Made by a program: the position numbers and the translations under genes. The notes beneath the pieces were generated by a model. It ran no database searches. It was not told the DNA's origin and saw nothing but the letters and a program-made list of their open reading frames with translations. This document shows, piece by piece, positions 30,209-41,349 of a stretch of 64,000 nucleotides of DNA. Source of the stretch: Anolis sagrei (lineage: Eukaryota; Chordata; Lepidosauria; Squamata; Anolidae). Numbering within the stretch: position 1 is the stretch's first letter; every line of letters begins with the position of its first letter. The stretch is taken from the NCBI RefSeq assembly GCF_037176765.1, contig NC_090034.1, positions 96,510,500 to 96,574,499 of the forward strand, in the 5' to 3' direction.

Positions 30209-30898
30209 ATGTTGGCCAAGGGCATGAAACGGAAGCGGAGCGAAGACGAGGCGCCAGACCCCCTTGCGGCCACCTCGCCATCCAGCTCCCTCTTCAGCCT
30301 CTCTGTCTCCAAACTGCACCAGAGCCTCCAACATGTGGAACCCAACCTCCGGCACCTGGTGCTGGTGGCAAACACCCTCCGGCGCATCCAGGGTGAGATG
30401 CAGCCAGCCGTAAGCCCCGTTATTCCCGCAGCCCTTGGCGGGGGAGACCCACTTGCCTCTGCTCCCGTCCCTTTGGAGCCTTGCAGGAAGCCTCCGGCAC
30501 CTCTTGCCCCCCATGTGGACGAGCTTCTGATCTCCAACATGGACATCTCGGTCTTCTCCAGCATTTTGGAGGACTTGAGTGGCATAGAGGGTCTGGGGGA
30601 CTCGTTCCAGCCCTCACTCGGAGCGCCTGGAGACTTGCTCAGTCCAGAGCCAGAACGGACTTCCCATCCTGGCCCTCCCGGCTCTCTAGAGATCTTGGGC
30701 CCTGGTGGGTACCTCCTGGAAGATGGCCTGGAGGGCCTCTTTGAAGACATTGACACTTCCATGTATGACTCTGACCTCTGGTTGCCCACTGAACTTCCAC
30801 ACCTCAAGGAAGGCTTCTCAACTACGGCGCAGGAGAAGCCGGATTTAGCCGACCTTGACTATCTCATGGACATGCTGGTGGAGGCTCAGGAGCTGTGA
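30209..30898 (+). CDS. SERTAD1: SERTA domain-containing protein 1 (TRIP-Br1)
   Basis: A 229-residue nuclear co-regulator. Mammalian SERTAD1 binds CDK4, links PHD/bromodomain proteins to E2F/DP transcription and promotes G1 progression. The start is the ATG just after the acceptor; an upstream in-frame ATG at 30152 is intronic. MLAKGMKRKR gives the basic N-terminal motif (residues 7-10). The SERTA domain spans about residues 27-63 (FSLSVSKLHQSL, EPNLRHLVLVANTLRRIQ). GLEGLFEDIDTSMYDSDLW at 173-191 is the near-invariant motif of the family. The acidic C-terminal helix DLADLDYLMDMLVEAQEL (212-229) corresponds to the transactivation/PHD-bromo-interacting end. Length is close to human (236). The domain motifs and terminal helix are unbroken, so it looks functional. 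Likely promoter: the CpG-rich block at 19915-20475. Confidence 0.97.
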   Translation: MLAKGMKRKRSEDEAPDPLAATSPSSSLFSLSVSKLHQSLQHVEPNLRHLVLVANTLRRIQGEMQPAVSPVIPAALGGGDPLASAPVPLEPCRKPPAPLAPHVDELLISNMDISVFSSILEDLSGIEGLGDSFQPSLGAPGDLLSPEPERTSHPGPPGSLEILGPGGYLLEDGLEGLFEDIDTSMYDSDLWLPTELPHLKEGFSTTAQEKPDLADLDYLMDMLVEAQEL

Positions 30899-31219
30899 TA
30901 GAGAGAAAGGGAGGGTGAGGGGTTCATGGTGGGATGGGACAAGTGCATGGACACAAGTGGGATGTAAATGAGTGGAATGGTGGGTGGGTATAAAGAGAAA
31001 CAACGGTGAAAGTCTCAAGTGAAGCTGCCATTAGAGGTAGCACAGAAGTCTTCAATACCTCCTTCCCTGGAGCCATTGGTTAACCTGGTTGTGTGAGAGT
31101 GAGAAAAAAAACACACACACAAAAGCTATTGCCAGCCTGAAATATGCCTGATTGGAAACCCATCATATCAATAGTTGCGGTTTTTCAAGTTACTCCTGAC
31201 ATGACAAAAAAAAGGAGTC
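30899..31219 (+). other. SERTAD1 3' UTR, proximal part
   Basis: Unique sequence after the TGA, with no clear AATAAA. A SINE tail scrap (CAAGTTACTCCTGACATGAC, A-run) lies at about 31179-31213. The polyadenylation site is not visible. Confidence 0.45.
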
Positions 31220-32200
31220 GCTTTGATTGTGTTTTCCTGCATAGCGGTGGGTTGAACTAGACGAGTGTTTCTCAACCTGGGGGGTTTACCCCCCTGGGGG
31301 GGGGGTCAAAAGGGGGTTCCGGAGGGGTTGCCAAAGTATTTTCTATTGGACATGGGAGTTTCTGTGTGGGAAGTTTGGCCAATTCTATCATTGGTGGGGT
31401 TCTGAATGCCCTTTGTAGGTGAACTATAAATCCCAGCAACTACAACTCCCAAATGCCAAGGTCTATTTTCCCCAAACTCCATCAGTGTTCACATTTGGGC
31501 ATATTGAATATTCGAACCAAGTTTGGTCCAGATCCATCATTGTTTGAGTCCATAGTGCTTTTTGGAGGTAGATGAACTACAACTCCCAAAACTCAAGGCC
31601 AATGCCTACCAAATCTTTCCAGTATTACTTTTGGTCATGGGAGTTCTATGTGCCAAGTTTGGCTCAATTCCATCATTGGTGGAGTTCAGAATGTGCTTTG
31701 ATTGTAGATGAACTATAAATCCCAGCAATTACAAATCCCAAATGACAAAATCAATCCTCCCCAACCCCACCAGTATTTGAATGTGGGTGTATCGGGTATT
31801 TGTGCCAAATTTGGTCCAGTGAATGAAAATGCATCCTGCATATCAGATATTTACATTATAATTCGTAACTAGTAGAGCGGAGTGGAAGAAGGTGGCCATT
31901 TGTGGGGTTCATAATGCTCTTTGATTGTAGGTGGACTATAAATCCCAGCAACCACAAGTCCCAAATGACAAAATTTGGATGTATCAGGTATTTGTGCCAG
32001 ATTTGGTCCAGTGAATGAAAATGCATCCTGCATATCAGATATTTACATTACAATCCATAACTGTAGCAAAATTTAAAGTAGCAATGCAAATAATTTTATG
32101 GTTGGGGATCACCAATAGTTGAAGAGCTCTATTAAGGAGTCCTGGCATTAGGAAGGTTGAGAAACACTGAACTAGATGGTCTGTTCCAACTCTGTCTATG
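31220..32200 (+). mobile_element. CR1 3'-end scrap hosting a SPIN-like hAT
   Basis: CR1 3' sequence (TTGAACTAGATGG-type, then TCTGTTCCAACTCTG) is split at 31262/32170 by the hAT element described separately. Confidence 0.65.
31263..32169 (+). mobile_element. SPIN-like non-autonomous hAT element
   Basis: About 0.9 kb. The left end is GAGTGTTTCTCAACC and the right end is GCATTAGGAAGGTTGAGAAACACTG-type (the last part of the SPIN terminus). Flanks are AACTAGAC (31255-31262) and AACTAGAT (32170-32177), 7 of 8 identical. The interior consists of repeated CCCAGCAACTACAA / TTGATTGTAGGTGAACTATA modules and has no coding capacity. Confidence 0.75.
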
Positions 32201-32984
32201 GAAAGTACATAAAAATGGGTGACAAGATCCAGCAATGGCTTTTAAGGGGAAATTTCTATGAGGCTTCAATGGGATATACAATGTTTTCCTGGCTGAGCCT
32301 TTTCTCCCTCATTTGGACTGATGGAGAGAGGGAGGAGCATTTCCAAAACGGTGCCATTTAAGTATCTTGGACATCTTCAAGTGCCTGTCTTAGGGGAGCA
32401 TTCCACCCACCATCTTCCTGTCCTGGAATGTAGCAAACCTGTTTCCTCCTCCCAAAGCAGCCTCATCTGATCCTTCTGAACTGAATGGACCAGGCATTTT
32501 TGTAAGGCATGTTTGCCAATGCATTTGGACCGGCGGCGTCTGGCGCGAAGGGAGGCAGCAAATGATTGTGTGACTGATCATGTAATTTATTGTTTGAGTG
32601 CCAAGGATGATTTTTAAAAACCTTGAAAAACAATGAAGTGTCAGATTGCTTTAGAAATAATTATGTATATCTTCTCTTTCTTCCTCTATTATGATTATTG
32701 GTTTATATTTCGCTTAACTTCCAGTAATGGGACTCAGGGTGGCAAACTTACGACATAGCTGAAAACAATGCATAAGTCGATAAAAGTATAAATGCAAGAT
32801 TCTCAAAGCAATTAAACACTAAACATTGAAAAAAATAAATGCATTTTTAAAATACCTCTGAGACTCCAATGCAGGGAGGGGAGAGCAGGAATTCCCTGCA
32901 CATTGCAGTGTTGTGTGCAGGTGTGAGCGAGGGAGAGCGTGCGAGGCTGGAGAGAGGCAGGTGCCAACGAGTCCCTTCAAGGCA
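32201..32984. other. Unique sequence with a minus-strand L2 tail
   Basis: An L2-type 3' scrap lies at about 32695-32760. No gene is seen; this may include distal SERTAD1 transcript sequence. Confidence 0.4.
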
Positions 32985-33875
32985 TGGGGGTTCTGTGTGG
33001 GAAGTTTGACCCAATTCTATAGTTGGTGGGGTTCAGAATGCTTTTTGATTGTAGGTGAATTGTAAATCCCAGAAACTGCCACTCTCAAATGTCAAGGTCA
33101 CTTTTCCCCAAACTCCTCCAATGTTCACATTTGGGCATATTGAGTATTTGTGCCAATTTGGTCAGGATCCATCATTGTTTTGAGTCCACAATGCTCTCTG
33201 GATGTAGGTGAACTACAACTCTAAAACTCAAGGTCAATGCCCACCAAACCCTTCCAATGTTTTCTGTTGGTCATGGGAGTTCTGTGTGCCATGTTTGGTT
33301 CACTTCAATCGTTGGTGAAGTTCAGGATGCACTCTGATTGTAGGTGAACTATAAACTCCAACATGTCAAGGTCTATTTTCCTCAAACTCCACCACATTTG
33401 GGTATATTTAGTATTCGTGCCAAGTTTGGTCCAAATCCATCATTGTTTGAGTCCACAGTGGTCTCTGGATGTAGGTGAACTACAACTCTGAAACTCAAAG
33501 TCAATGCCCACCAAACCCTTCCAGTATTTTCTGTTGGTCATGGGAGTTCTATGTGTCAAGATTGGTTCAATTCCACCATTGGTGGAGTTCAGAATGCTCT
33601 TTGATTGTATGCGAACTATAAATCCCAGCAACTACAACTCCCAAATGACAAAATCAATCTCCCTCCAACCCCACCAGTATTCAAATTTGGGTATATCAGG
33701 TATCTGTACCAAATTTGGTCCAGTGAATGAAAATATATCCTTCATATTAGATATTTTCATTACGATTCGTAACAGTAGCAAAATTACAGTTATGAAGTAT
33801 CAACGAAAATAATGTTATGGTTGGGGGTTACCACAACACGAGTAAGGGGTCGCGGCATTAGGAAGGTTGCGAAAC
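32985..33875 (+). mobile_element. SPIN-like non-autonomous hAT, left end missing
   Basis: The interior matches 31263-32169 and 47511-48514. The right end is GGTCGCGGCATTAGGAAGG then GAAACACTG at 33867-33875. Confidence 0.7.
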
Positions 33876-34697
33876 ACTGCTTTAAAATGCTAAAATCACA
33901 TAGCACTGCACAAGATTAAAAGCCCATCCTTAGCTAGTTTGTAAAAGTATGACAACAAAAAATAATGTTTTGACCTGTCAGCAGAAGGAGAGCAAGGATG
34001 GGATTATCCAGGTGTCTCTAGGGAAGGATTTCCAAAGTTTGGGAGCAGAACATCCACCCCTCAAAAATACAAAAGCTTTAGGAGAAAACTACTAGGAGAC
34101 GCACACACCCTTCTTTGGGGCAGTTGTTTTGGAGTTTGGGGCTGGGACGAAAGCACAAGGAGGAAGTGAGTACCGATCAAGTGGAATGACTCATACTGTG
34201 TGGCATGCACCTGGCGGATCATAGCCATTGCCCTAGATTCCTAAGGAGAAGAAGGCTGGCATGGTGCATTCTCATTACCAGCCTGAGCCCAGAAGGCATT
34301 CTTGTTGGATCTTCTCTTACTCTTTCCTAAGTCTTCCTTGGTGTGGGCAAGTGGATCTGTAAACTTGGGGACCTTGGGTTGATCTATATGGCAAAGGAGT
34401 TGTTTTTCAATCCAAAGAGCTTTGCTAATAAATAAAAAATAACATGATCACAGACTCGGATCATCCCAAAACAATGTTGCCAAAAGTTGTGTAACTTTTT
34501 GAGTTCTCCAAAAAGTCACCAGGCTAGATCCCAGATTCTCTAGCCGCAGGCCTATATTGTGTTCTCCCAATTAAAATAACCCCCAATCAGCCTCTCCCGG
34601 AGGTCTACAAGAGGAATATATGCTTTCTGAACATCCTGAACCCTCACAACAAAGAAAAGATGAAACTGCATCTGATAGAGTTACTCACAAGCCATTC
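33876..34697. other. No gene recognised
   Basis: Unique sequence; no recognisable domains in any frame. Confidence 0.4.
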
Positions 34698-34705
34698 AGA
34701 TAGAA

Positions 34706-35267
34706 CGGGTTCCCAAACTTTTTTTGACCAGGGACCACGTTGACCAGGGACCATGTTGACCAGGGACCACTTTGACCAGGGACCACTTTGACTAGGGACC
34801 ACATTGACCAGGGACAATTTTGGCCAGGGACCATGTTGACCAGGGACCATGTTGTCCAGGGACCACGTTGACTAGGGACCAAGTTGACTAGGGACCACGT
34901 TGACTAGGGACTACTCTACAACATTAGTACCAAAAGGGTTACAAATCTGTTTTGGGTCAACTTCAGATTCGGTTTGGTTATTTGGGGTGCTGATTCAGAA
35001 AATTGCATTGGATAGACCACATCAGCTCTAGTTAAAACCATATTTAATAACCTAGAACTGATGTAGTAGAGTAGTAATCTTTCATGGGTAATCAGCCTCT
35101 CTCCTCCCGAGATCTCAATTGCCACAGCACTAAAAGAGGGTTTTGCAAGATCAGTTGTTCTCGTCGTGTGGTTATGAGGCAGTGTTGTAGTAATGGTCAG
35201 GCTGCAGACCATATTTTCGTTCTTGCGAACCATTGGTGGTCCATGGACCACAGGTTGGGAATTGCTA
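34706..35267. mobile_element. Non-autonomous hAT-like element with internal minisatellite
   Basis: Ends CGGGTTCCCAAAC and GTTGGGAATTGCTA are related inverted repeats. Flanks AGATAGAA and GGTTAGAA agree at 6 of 8 bases. An 18-bp repeat (TTGACCAGGGACCACG-type, about 11 units) fills 34725-34915. Apparent frames of 65-68 residues (MVPGQHGPW-type) are just translations of this repeat. Confidence 0.65.
34725..34915. repeat. 18-bp minisatellite, about 11 units
   Basis: GACCAGGGACCACGTT-type units with C/T and A/G variants lie within the hAT-like element. Confidence 0.9.
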
Positions 35268-35468
35268 GGTTAGAATCCTGTGTACCATTCACTTCCTAAG
35301 AGGACTTTTTGATTCATGTGGAAATAAATAATCTGATCAGCAATTGGTATTTGCAAAACCTGTATCTGGGTGTGGAAATAGTTCCAGAATCCCCCAGCCA
35401 GCATGAGGATTCCAGTAGAAGCAATCCAAACAAAGAAACTTTCCACATCTTTAGGACAGTTTAGACTT
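35268..35468. other. No gene recognised
   Basis: Unique sequence between the hAT-like element and a Penelope copy. Confidence 0.4.
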
Positions 35469-36462
35469 CTGTGTATTGTTGAAGGCTTTCATGGCCAGAA
35501 TCACTGGGTTGCTGTGAGTTTTCCAGGCTGTATGGCCATGTTCCAGAAGCATTCTCTCCTGCCATTTCGCCCACATCTATGGCAGGCATCCTCAGAAGTT
35601 GTGAAGTCTGTTGGAAACCAGGCAAGTGAGGATTATATATCGGTGGAATATCCAGGGTGGGAGAAAGAACTATTGTCTGCTTGAATGTTGCAATTGGCCA
35701 CCTTGATTAGCATTGAATGACCTTGCAGCTTCAAAGACCATGCAGCTGTGGACAAGTCTACAAAGTCTACATTGCCCAAACATGAATCAAGGAACATGAA
35801 AAGCACTGCAGACTATTTCAACCAGGGAAGTCAGCCATAGCAGAGCACCTGATGAACCAACCTGAACACAACATATTATTGGAGAACACAGAAATGCCGG
35901 ATCACTCCAACAATCACCACGTCAGACTAGATAGAAAAGCCATTGACATCCACAAGCATATGGACAATTTCAACAGAAAGGAGGAAACCATGAAAATGAA
36001 CAAAATCTGGCTACCGGTATTAAAAACACTCTAAAATCAGGGCAGCAAATAAAGAAGAACACTCAAACAACAAGGGAATTCCTGACATGAAAGCTGCAAG
36101 GCCATTCAATGCTAATCAAGGTGGCCAATTGCAACATTCAAGCAGACAAAGAGTTCTTTCTCCCACCCTGGATATTCTACAGATATATAAACCAGAACTA
36201 GCTAACACTTCCCAACAAAGGATTCCCAAGGCAGGAAGCAGCTAGGCTTCGAAGCTGCAAGGCTATTAAATGCTATTCACACTTGCCTCCAACAGACAAG
36301 AGTTCTTTCTCCCACATTCTACAGATATATACACCTCACTTGCCTAGTTTCTAACAGATCTCACAAACTCTGTGGATGCCTGCCATAGATGTGGGCAAAA
36401 TGTCAGGAGAGAATGCTTCCGGAACATGACCTTCAGCCTGGAAAACTCACAGCAACCCAATA
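35469..36462 (+). mobile_element. Penelope-like element, head-to-head form
   Basis: A minus-oriented 3' end (35469 to about 35738) abuts a plus-oriented body that begins inside the GIY-YIG endonuclease coding region. Readable pieces are AIAEHLMNQPEHNILLENTE-like and DHSNNHHVRLDRKAIDIHKH. The 3' region runs to about 36462 with its own internal repetition. It is broken. The GIY-YIG-type endonuclease is the family hallmark. Confidence 0.8.
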
Positions 36463-37039
36463 TAGACTTCTCTCTGCTTAAAAGACACAATGAAAGGAAT
36501 TATTGAGTCCCTCAAGACTAAATCAATGGGAACATTTCCCTAGTGCCTTTTCTTTCATTGGCTGCTACTTTCTTTGGTGTTCTGTCCCTTTCTGTGGAAG
36601 GAAGGGTGAGCAAAGGAGGAAGGAGATGACAATTTGTTGTTGTGTGCTTTGAAGATATTTCTGATTTATGGTGTCTTAGTGAAGCTATCACAGGGTTTCC
36701 TTGGACAAGTTTGCTTGGAGAGGGTTTGCTTTGTCTTCCACTGAGGCTGAGAAAATGTAACCTGCCCAAGGTTGATCAGTGAGCTTCCAACCCAAGCAGG
36801 GATCCAAACCCTGCTCTCACCATACCCAACAATCAAATCACTACACTGCACCGTAGTCTATAAAATCCTATGACAGCACATCATGCCAGAGTCTCAGCAC
36901 AAACATTGCATGCCTCATAAGAGATGCATGCCTGATAGATGATGAAAATCACAGACTAGTAGTAATCATGGTATGTAGTAAGCAGCAAGCAGAACTAAAT
37001 TCAGTGCTTCTGAGCCTAGGTTTTAGATAACCAGCAGAG
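36463..37039. other. Unique sequence with a CAACAA-type SINE
   Basis: 36636-36865 is a minus-strand tRNA SINE: tail TTGTTGTGTGCTTTGAAG at the left, and the B-box region (GATCCAAACCCTG on the plus strand) and head at the right. The rest is unique. Confidence 0.6.
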
Positions 37040-37866
37040 GGCACTCCTAGGCCATCAGCGGCTACCTTCTTCCATTCTGCTCTACCAGTTATGAATCACA
37101 ATGTAAATATCTGATACGCAGGATGTATTTTCATTCACTGGACCAAATTTGGCACACATACCCAATATGCCCAAATTTGAATCCTGGTGGGGTTGGGGTT
37201 GGAGTTTCTGGGATTTCTAGTTCATCTACAATCAAAGAGCATTCTGAACTCCACCAACGATGGAATTGAACCAAACTTGGCTCACAGAACTCCCATGGCC
37301 AACAGAAAAAAACTGGAAAGGTTTGGTGGGCATTGGCCTTGAGTTTGGGAGTTGTAGTTCATCTAAATCCAGAGAGCTGTGGACTCAAGTATTGATGGAT
37401 CTGGACCAATCTTGGTACAAATAATCAATATGTCCAAATGTGGACACTGGTGGAGTTTGGGGAAAACAGATCTTGACATTTGGGAGTCGTAGTTGCTGGG
37501 ATTTGTGGTTCACCCACAATCAAAGAGCATTCTGAACTCTACCAGTGATGGAATTGAACCAAACTTGAAACACAGAACTCCCATAGCCTACAGAAGATAC
37601 TGGAAGGGTTTGGTAGGCATTAACCTTGAGTTTTGGAGTTGTAGTTCACCTACATCTAGAGAGCACTGTGGACTCAAACTTGGCATGAATACTCAATATG
37701 CCCAAATGTGAACACTGGTGGAGTTTGGGGAAAATAGACTTAACATTTGAGAGTTGTAGTTGCTGGGATTTATAGTTCACCTACAATCAAAGAGCATTCT
37801 GAACTCCACCAACGATAGAATTGGGTCAAGCTTCCCATACAGAACCCCCATGCCTTGAAGGGCCTT
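37040..37866 (-). mobile_element. SPIN-like/hAT-related repeat, minus orientation
   Basis: About 800 bp of the same interior modules (CCAATATGCCCAAATTTGAA, AGAGCATTCTGAACTCCACC repeated three times). The canonical CACTG-type terminus is not visible on either side. Confidence 0.65.
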
Positions 37867-38239
37867 GAAGCGATTGGTAATAAATACAGGGGAGCAAGCG
37901 ATAACGGGCTGAAATGGGTCTCGGCTACAGTTAATACAATGGTGCCAGTCCAGATAAACAAAAGGGTGTTTTAGGGTGCTGAACATTTCAATGGGAACTC
38001 CAGGAATGGGTCTTGTTGGGCAACAAGGAAGTGTTCCTCGGAATAAATCAGATTGTATCAGTGAGAAACAGGAAGGGACCCAAAGATTCTTGTGCAAACC
38101 CATTGTGGTCCCCTGAATTTTCCTGGGGAGTTATGAGAGAATTATGAAAACTGTGGGATCACATCCTGATGCCTGAGGTGTGGTGGGGCAACATTCCAGG
38201 GTAATGCCACTCCTTCCCACCTGTCACTGAGGAGGCTGT
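37867..38239. other. No gene recognised
   Basis: Unique sequence; no domain seen. Confidence 0.4.
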
Positions 38240-39060
38240 ATAGGTCCTGAACCGATGCTTGGCTGCTGTGTCAGCCTGGATGAGGGCAAACAGATTGAAA
38301 CTCAATCCAGAGAAGACAGAGGTACTCCTGGTCAGTCGAAAGGCCAGACAGGGGATAGGGTTACAGTCTGTGTTAGACAGGATACACTCTCCCTGAAGAT
38401 GCAGGTTCGCAGTCTGGGAGTGATCCTGGACTCATCACTGAGCCAGGAATCCCAGGTCTCAGCGGTGGCAGGAGAGGTTTCGCACAATTAAAACTTGTGT
38501 ACCAGCTGTGCCTGTTCCTTGGGAAGTCTGACTTGGCCACGGTGGTCCACACTCTGGTTACATCCCGAACAGACCACTGCAATGCTCTCTACGTGGGGCT
38601 GCCTTTGAAAACTTCTCAGAAGCTTAAATTAGTCCAATGGTCGGCAGCCAGGTTGTTAACTGGAGCGTCGTACAGGGAATGTACTACTCCTTCGTTGTGC
38701 CTGCTCCACTGGCTGCTGATTAGCTTCCAGGTACAATTCAAAGTGCTGGTTTTAACCTTTAAAGCCCTGAACGGTTCTGCCCCAGATTACCTGTCCAAAC
38801 GTATCTCCTGCTATGAACCATCACAAAGCTTAAGATCATCAAGAGAGGCCCTGCTCTTGATCCCACCACTTTTGCAAACGCGGTTGGTGGGGACAAGGTA
38901 CAGGGCCTTCTCGGCAGTGGCCCCCTGTCTGTGGCCACCTCCCTCCTGTCCTTTAGAAGACAACTGAAGGCTTGGCTTTGGGACGAGGTGTTCGACCAGA
39001 GGATAGCAGCAACTTGTAAAGGAATTTTTTGAACATTGAACATTGCGACATTGGATTTAC
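38240..39060 (+). mobile_element. L2 LINE relic (reverse-transcriptase C-terminus)
   Basis: Shifted frames retain pieces homologous to the L2 at 15882-19134: AWMRANRLKLNPEKTEVLL-like near 38275, YVGLPLKTSQKLKLVQWSAA near 38590 and LTFKALNGSAPDYLSKRI near 38750. Several frameshifts and stops show it is much older than the 16-kb copy. Confidence 0.8.
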
Positions 39061-39090
39061 CTGGCTGGATCTTGGTTTTATAAATTTACT

Positions 39091-39324
39091 AGCTGTCCCC
39101 TGCCTCGCATTGCTGTGGCCCAGTCTGGTGATCTGGAAAATAAAGTAATGAGAAAGTGTTGGTTTCCTATATATGTAACGTCTTAATGCTTGTGGGTAAA
39201 CAGTATTTCTTGCTGTTTCTTTGCAAGTGTTGACGTCTGGTTTGCCTACTCTGGAACATGCAACATATAATTGTCCTTCTTTAGGGGTCCCTTTCAAATC
39301 TTTGATACTGCATCTGTCATATAC

Positions 39325-39359
<35 letters not shown>

Positions 39360-40081
39360 GCTGGATGGCCCTTTGTCAGGAGGGCTTTGATTATGTTTTC
39401 TTGCCCTGGTGAAGGGAGTTGGACTGGATGGCCTTAAGGCAGCATTTCTCAACCTGTGGTTTGGGACCCCGGGGGGGGGGGGGTTCCGAGGGGGTGTCAG
39501 AAGGGTTGCCAAAGACCACCAGAAAACACAGTGTTTTCTGTTGATCATGAGGGTTCTGTGTGGGAAGTTTGCCCCAGTTCTGTCATTGGTGGGCTTTAGA
39601 ATGCTCCTTGATTTTAGGTGAACTATAAATCCCAGTAACTACAACTCCCAAATGTCAAGGTCTATTTCCCCCAAACTCCATCTGTGTTTATATTTCAACA
39701 TATGGCGTATTTGTGCCAAGTTTGGTCCAGATTCATCATTGTTTGAGTCCACAGTGCTCTCTGGATGTAGGTGAACTACAACTCCCAAACTCAAGGTCAA
39801 TGCCCACCAAACCCTTCCAATATTTTCTGTTGGTCATGGGAGTTCTGTGTGCCAAGTTTGGTTCAATATCCATCATTGACGGAGTACAGAATGCTCTTTG
39901 ATTGTAGGTGAACTATAAATCCCAGCAACTACAACTCCCTAATGACAAAATCATAATTTTTGAGTGATGGTCACTCCTTGTGTTGTGAGACATTTTGTTG
40001 CCGAATTTGGTGTGATTTCGTTCATTGGTCCTTTTGTTTTTAGGGTACTCTATACTCACAGAGCATTTATATATATATAAG
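39091..40081 (-). mobile_element. Helitron relic with helicase C-terminus, hosting CR1 and SPIN-like insertions
   Basis: The plus-strand CTAG at 39091-39094 is the 3' end and GA at about 40080-40081 the 5' TC start (TCTTATATATATATAAATG on the minus strand). The minus-strand frame 38953-39297 ends in GQLYVACSRVGKPDVNT, matching the last conserved motif of the Pif1-like helicase of autonomous Helitrons. A CR1 3' scrap (39352-39436) and a truncated SPIN-like copy (39441-39955) lie inside. Confidence 0.75.
39441..39955 (+). mobile_element. SPIN-like hAT, truncated, inside a Helitron
   Basis: The left end CAGCATTTCTCAACCTG is followed by the family interior. The right terminus is absent. Confidence 0.7.
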
Positions 40082-40300
40082 ATTGTAAATAAATTTATTA
40101 ATGAAATTGTATAATGTTTTAAATTGAGTTTTCCTGTTTTAATTGAAATTCATGTGGTGTCTATGTTGATAGCATCATTTGATACTTATGTGAGGCCGTC
40201 CTGAGTCCCTTTTGTGGGGAGAAGGGCGGGGTAGAAATGAGTGAAATAAATAAATAAGAATTCATGAAAAGGTTACTAGAGGACAAATGAGGGCTATGTA
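40082..40300 (+). mobile_element. L2 3' end and short unique sequence
   Basis: The CCTGAGTCCCTTTTGTGGGGAG segment and AAATAAATAAATAAG tail lie at about 40197-40258. Confidence 0.6.
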
Positions 40301-40470
40301 AATTTGGGCCCTCCAAGTGTTTTGGACTCCAACTCCCATCATTCCTAACAGCCTCAGGCCCTTTCCTTTTCCCCCTCAGCCGCTTAAGCGGCTGAGGGGG
40401 AAAAGGAAGGGGCCTGAGGCTGTTAGGAATGATGGGAGTTGGAGTCCAAAACACCTCGAGGGCCCAAATT
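40301..40470. mobile_element. Near-perfect 170-bp palindrome (fold-back MITE)
   Basis: The two 85-base arms meet at CGCTTAAGCG (40381-40390) with about three mismatches. The outer part is the common MITE (AACTCCCATCATTCCTAACA). The inner part is a pyrimidine/purine stem (CCTTTTCCCCCTCAGCCGC) not seen in the other copies. Confidence 0.9.
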
Positions 40471-41009
40471 TTCCCATACCTGGTGTAGATAAGATACATT
40501 GCACAGAGAAAGATATTGAAAAGCATTCTTTCCAAACTCTACTCTTTGCTATTTGTCTTCCCTTGGACTCACTGGATGCACAGAATGATCAAGTGAAGTT
40601 GCAAGTTCTTGGAAAATCTGAAAATTGGGGAATAAATGAATTTTCACAGAGCTGCCTCTTCTTAGTGGAGAGAAAGGCTTTCATTCTCCCCACCTTTGTA
40701 GCTACGCCCCAACGCTGATCTTGTTTTTTTGTTGTCATTCTTAGGAAGCCCCAGTTTGAGGAGGATATCCGGTGTTTCTCTCAAGATCCTCCTGGCGCTT
40801 GACCTGCTGCCACAGGGAGGGGAGCTGGAGCTTTCTCTTCCAAGCAGGACTCAAATATAGCTTTTGGCGTCTCCCAGTTCTATCTTTGGAATTGGCTCCC
40901 TTTTCACCCTTGGCCAGAAAAAGCTGGTGCTCAGTGTCCCATCTTTGCTCACGAGCTTGGATCCAAAGCCTGCGTTTCAGTGAGAGACCTGGTACAGAAT
41001 GATCATCTG
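40471..41009. other. No gene recognised
   Basis: Unique sequence. About 40695-41000 is GC-richer and preceded by an acceptor-like TTGTTGTCATTCTTAG at 40729-40744, but its frames are short and no family is recognised. Confidence 0.35.
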
Positions 41010-41305
41010 AGGGTCCATGTACACTGTAGAATTGATGCAGTTTGATACCACTTTAGCTGCCATGGCAACGGAATCTTGGGATTTGTCATTTTGCACACTT
41101 TTTAACCTTCTCTGCCAAAGAGTTCTGGTGCTTCCTCAAACTGCAAATCCCAGGATTCTATAACACTTAAAGTGATGTCAACCCGCATTAATTCCAACAG
41201 TGTAGATTAGGCATGAGCAAATTTCAGCCCTCCAGGTGTTTTGGACTTGAACTCCCACAATTCCTAACAGCCTACCGGAGGGCCAAAGTTTGCCCATGCC
41301 CCATA
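41010..41305. mobile_element. Two adjacent palindromic MITEs
   Basis: 41010-41212 is the TACACTGTAGAATTGATG family. 41213-41305 is a shortened CTCCAGGTGTTTTGGAC family member. Confidence 0.65.
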
Positions 41306-41349
41306 TGGCCTCTTCTACACTGCCATATAGAATCCAGATTATCCCTATG

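Noticed and set aside
40729-41000. Possible host exon after an acceptor-like TTCTTAG
   Set aside because: All frames contain early stops or lack family features, and no donor of comparable quality follows.
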